From Lentimicrobiaceae bacterium (GTDB lineage Bacteria > Bacteroidota > Bacteroidia > Bacteroidales > JAGONC01), in contig JAUXII010000010.1 of assembly GCA_030621075.1 (NCBI GenBank), positions 1 through 9,799 on the forward strand: a stretch of 9,799 nt of DNA. The letters run 5' to 3'. A model generated the notes under the pieces. That model searched no databases. It saw nothing but the letters and a program-made list of their open reading frames with translations, and was not told where the DNA came from. The translations under genes were made by a program, and so were the position numbers. This document shows, piece after piece, positions 8,361-9,799 of the stretch. Position 1 is the first letter of the stretch. Each line of letters starts with the position of its first letter.

Positions 8361-9713
8361 ATGGAACGTTATTTTTATATCATAAATATTGCCGTTGAAG
8401 CTGTTTTTGCAAATAGATTCCGATCCATGTTAACAGCATTGGGCATCATATTTGGAGTTGCTGCAGTTATTGCCATGCTTGCTATCGGAAATGGTGCGCA
8501 ACAGGAAATCCTGGAACAAATAAAACTCGTTGGTTTAAATAATATTGTAATAACCCCAAAGGCACAAATCGAGAATAATACAGATAATAATGATGATGAA
8601 TCACCTGGTAAAGTGAGAGGAAAATTTTCACCAGGCCTGACATTAGCTGATGCACAAAGTATAAAAAAAATAATTCCAACCGTTAATATTATCAGTCCGG
8701 AAGTAATTTATGATACCTATATCCTTAAAGATGGATTTCGTAAACCTGCCAAACTATCAGGTATTACCCCCGATTTCTTCAAAATATACAACCTGACTAT
8801 TCAGGAAGGAAATATGTTCAGTGAACAACAGCTCACCGATGGTAAGGCCGTTTGCATTATTGGCCCTGCAATTAAATCAAAATTTTTCCGACAGGAAAAT
8901 CCAATTGGAAAATATATCAAATGTGGAAATATCTGGCTGAAAGTTATCGGTATCCTTGAAAACCGCAGGGTTAGTGAAGGGATTACAGAAAATCTGGGCG
9001 TAAGTAATTACAACAATAATATATATGCCCCGATTCAAACGGTATTGTTGCGGTTTAAAGACCGGTCAGTCGTTACCGGAAGCTCTTTACAAGGTGTATC
9101 AGTTTTTGTATCAGGAAATACCATGGTTGCCATTAGTGGAGAAGAAGATGAGAAGGCAAAAGCCAATCAATTAGATAAAATTGTCGTTCAGGTAAATGAA
9201 AGTGCACAACTCAATCCAACGAAAAAAATTATTGTTCAAATGTTGACAAGACGACACTCGGAGGTGGTTGATTTTGAGATAAAAATACCTGAACTCCTAT
9301 TGAAACAAGAGCAAAAAACAAAAGATATTTTTAATATTGTTCTCGGGGCCATCGCCAGTATATCATTAATTGTTGGGGGTATAGGTATCATGAATATTAT
9401 GCTCGCTTCAGTCATGGAAAGAATTAAAGAGATTGGTATCCGCATGGCTACCGGAGCAACTAAAAAAGACATAGTTTTTCAGTTTCTTACTGAGGCCATA
9501 TTGATTAGTATTACCGGAGGATTAATTGGTATTATGTTTGGCATTGCATTTGCGAAAGTTATTATGAAAGTTACTGATATACTTACCATAGTTTCCCCGG
9601 GATCAATAATTATTTCGTTTGGAGTTTCTGTAGCTGTGGGTATTTTGTTTGGCTATATGCCAGCAAAAAAAGCTGCCGGGCAAGACCCTGTAGTTTCATT
9701 AAGGCATGAATAA
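8361..9713 (+). CDS. MacB/FtsX-type ABC transporter permease (no fused ATPase)
   Basis: Inner-membrane permease of 450 residues with the type VII ABC (MacB/LolCE/FtsX) architecture. The first transmembrane helix lies at about 23-43 in the family signature RSMLTALGIIFGVAAVI. A large periplasmic MacB_PCD domain spans about 45-320. Three C-terminal helices (about 325-348, 375-395 and 412-435) form the FtsX domain. The cytoplasmic loop ERIKEIGIRMATGATKKDI, which contacts the ATPase, is well conserved, and the C-terminus DPVVSLRHE is typical. Unlike E. coli MacB it has no N-terminal nucleotide-binding domain, so a separate LolD/MacB-like ATPase is required; none is in this window. The adaptor gene lies just upstream and a possibly secreted protein starts 17 bases downstream. 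Confidence 0.95.
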   Translation: MERYFYIINIAVEAVFANRFRSMLTALGIIFGVAAVIAMLAIGNGAQQEILEQIKLVGLNNIVITPKAQIENNTDNNDDESPGKVRGKFSPGLTLADAQSIKKIIPTVNIISPEVIYDTYILKDGFRKPAKLSGITPDFFKIYNLTIQEGNMFSEQQLTDGKAVCIIGPAIKSKFFRQENPIGKYIKCGNIWLKVIGILENRRVSEGITENLGVSNYNNNIYAPIQTVLLRFKDRSVVTGSSLQGVSVFVSGNTMVAISGEEDEKAKANQLDKIVVQVNESAQLNPTKKIIVQMLTRRHSEVVDFEIKIPELLLKQEQKTKDIFNIVLGAIASISLIVGGIGIMNIMLASVMERIKEIGIRMATGATKKDIVFQFLTEAILISITGGLIGIMFGIAFAKVIMKVTDILTIVSPGSIIISFGVSVAVGILFGYMPAKKAAGQDPVVSLRHE

Positions 9714-9730
9714 TTAAGGAATAAAATCTC

Positions 9731-9799
9731 ATGATGATTCTTCTAAAAAAAATTTCTTCTAAAATTGTTTTCCTGATTATCATTTGCACTACTAATTCG
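9731..9799 (+). CDS. Start of a possibly secreted protein, cut by the window edge
   Basis: An open frame begins with two ATG codons (9731 and 9734) and runs through 23 codons to the end of the window. The residues begin MMILLKKISSKIVFLIIIC, with lysines followed by a hydrophobic stretch, which looks like a signal peptide. By position it may be a TolC-family outer-membrane channel for the preceding adaptor and permease, but nothing of the mature protein is visible, so that is inference only. Confidence 0.55.
   Translation, partial: MMILLKKISSKIVFLIIICTTNS

Overview
The window is AT-rich, densely coded chromosomal DNA with every gene on the + strand. It fits a Bacteroidetes (Bacteroidota) bacterium. 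The A-rich gene starts lack Shine-Dalgarno motifs, a perfect Bacteroidetes-type -7 box (TAnnTTTG) lies ahead of guaB, and the proteins are Bacteroidetes-like: a two-parvulin PPIase of about 660 residues, a lipoprotein relative, SurA, and a MacB-type permease with no fused ATPase. I cannot name the genus.

Layout: (1) positions 1-145 hold perhaps the last codons of an upstream gene and the guaB promoter. (2) 146-1618 is guaB (IMP dehydrogenase), the committed step of guanine nucleotide synthesis. (3) 1699-5977 is a periplasmic folding cluster: a secreted double-PpiC-domain protein, a SurA-like lipoprotein coupled to it by an ATGA overlap, and SurA. (4) 6041-7006 is a MoxR-family AAA+ ATPase. 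(5) 7032-9713 is a MacA-like periplasmic adaptor and a MacB/FtsX-type permease, followed at 9731 by the start of a gene whose first residues look like a signal peptide. The gaps (80, overlap, 71, 63, 25, 12 and 17 bases) suggest one or a few co-directional transcripts. No gene-free stretch exceeds 300 bases, and I see no convincing rho-independent terminator.

How the genes may work together: the three SurA/PpiC relatives probably handle outer-membrane proteins in transit through the periplasm. MoxR ATPases are chaperone-like and act with client proteins that are not in this window. The adaptor and permease would form part of a tripartite export or lipoprotein-handling complex, but no ABC ATPase is encoded here. 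GuaB is metabolically unrelated and seems to be present only by position.

I found no RNA genes, CRISPR, insertion sequences or phage genes, and nothing I would call a new system. The most interesting signal is in the chaperone cluster. The large PPIase appears to carry a second, degenerate SurA-like unit in its C-terminal half that resembles the neighbouring lipoprotein, and parvulin histidines are kept or lost in a pattern that differs between the three paralogues.
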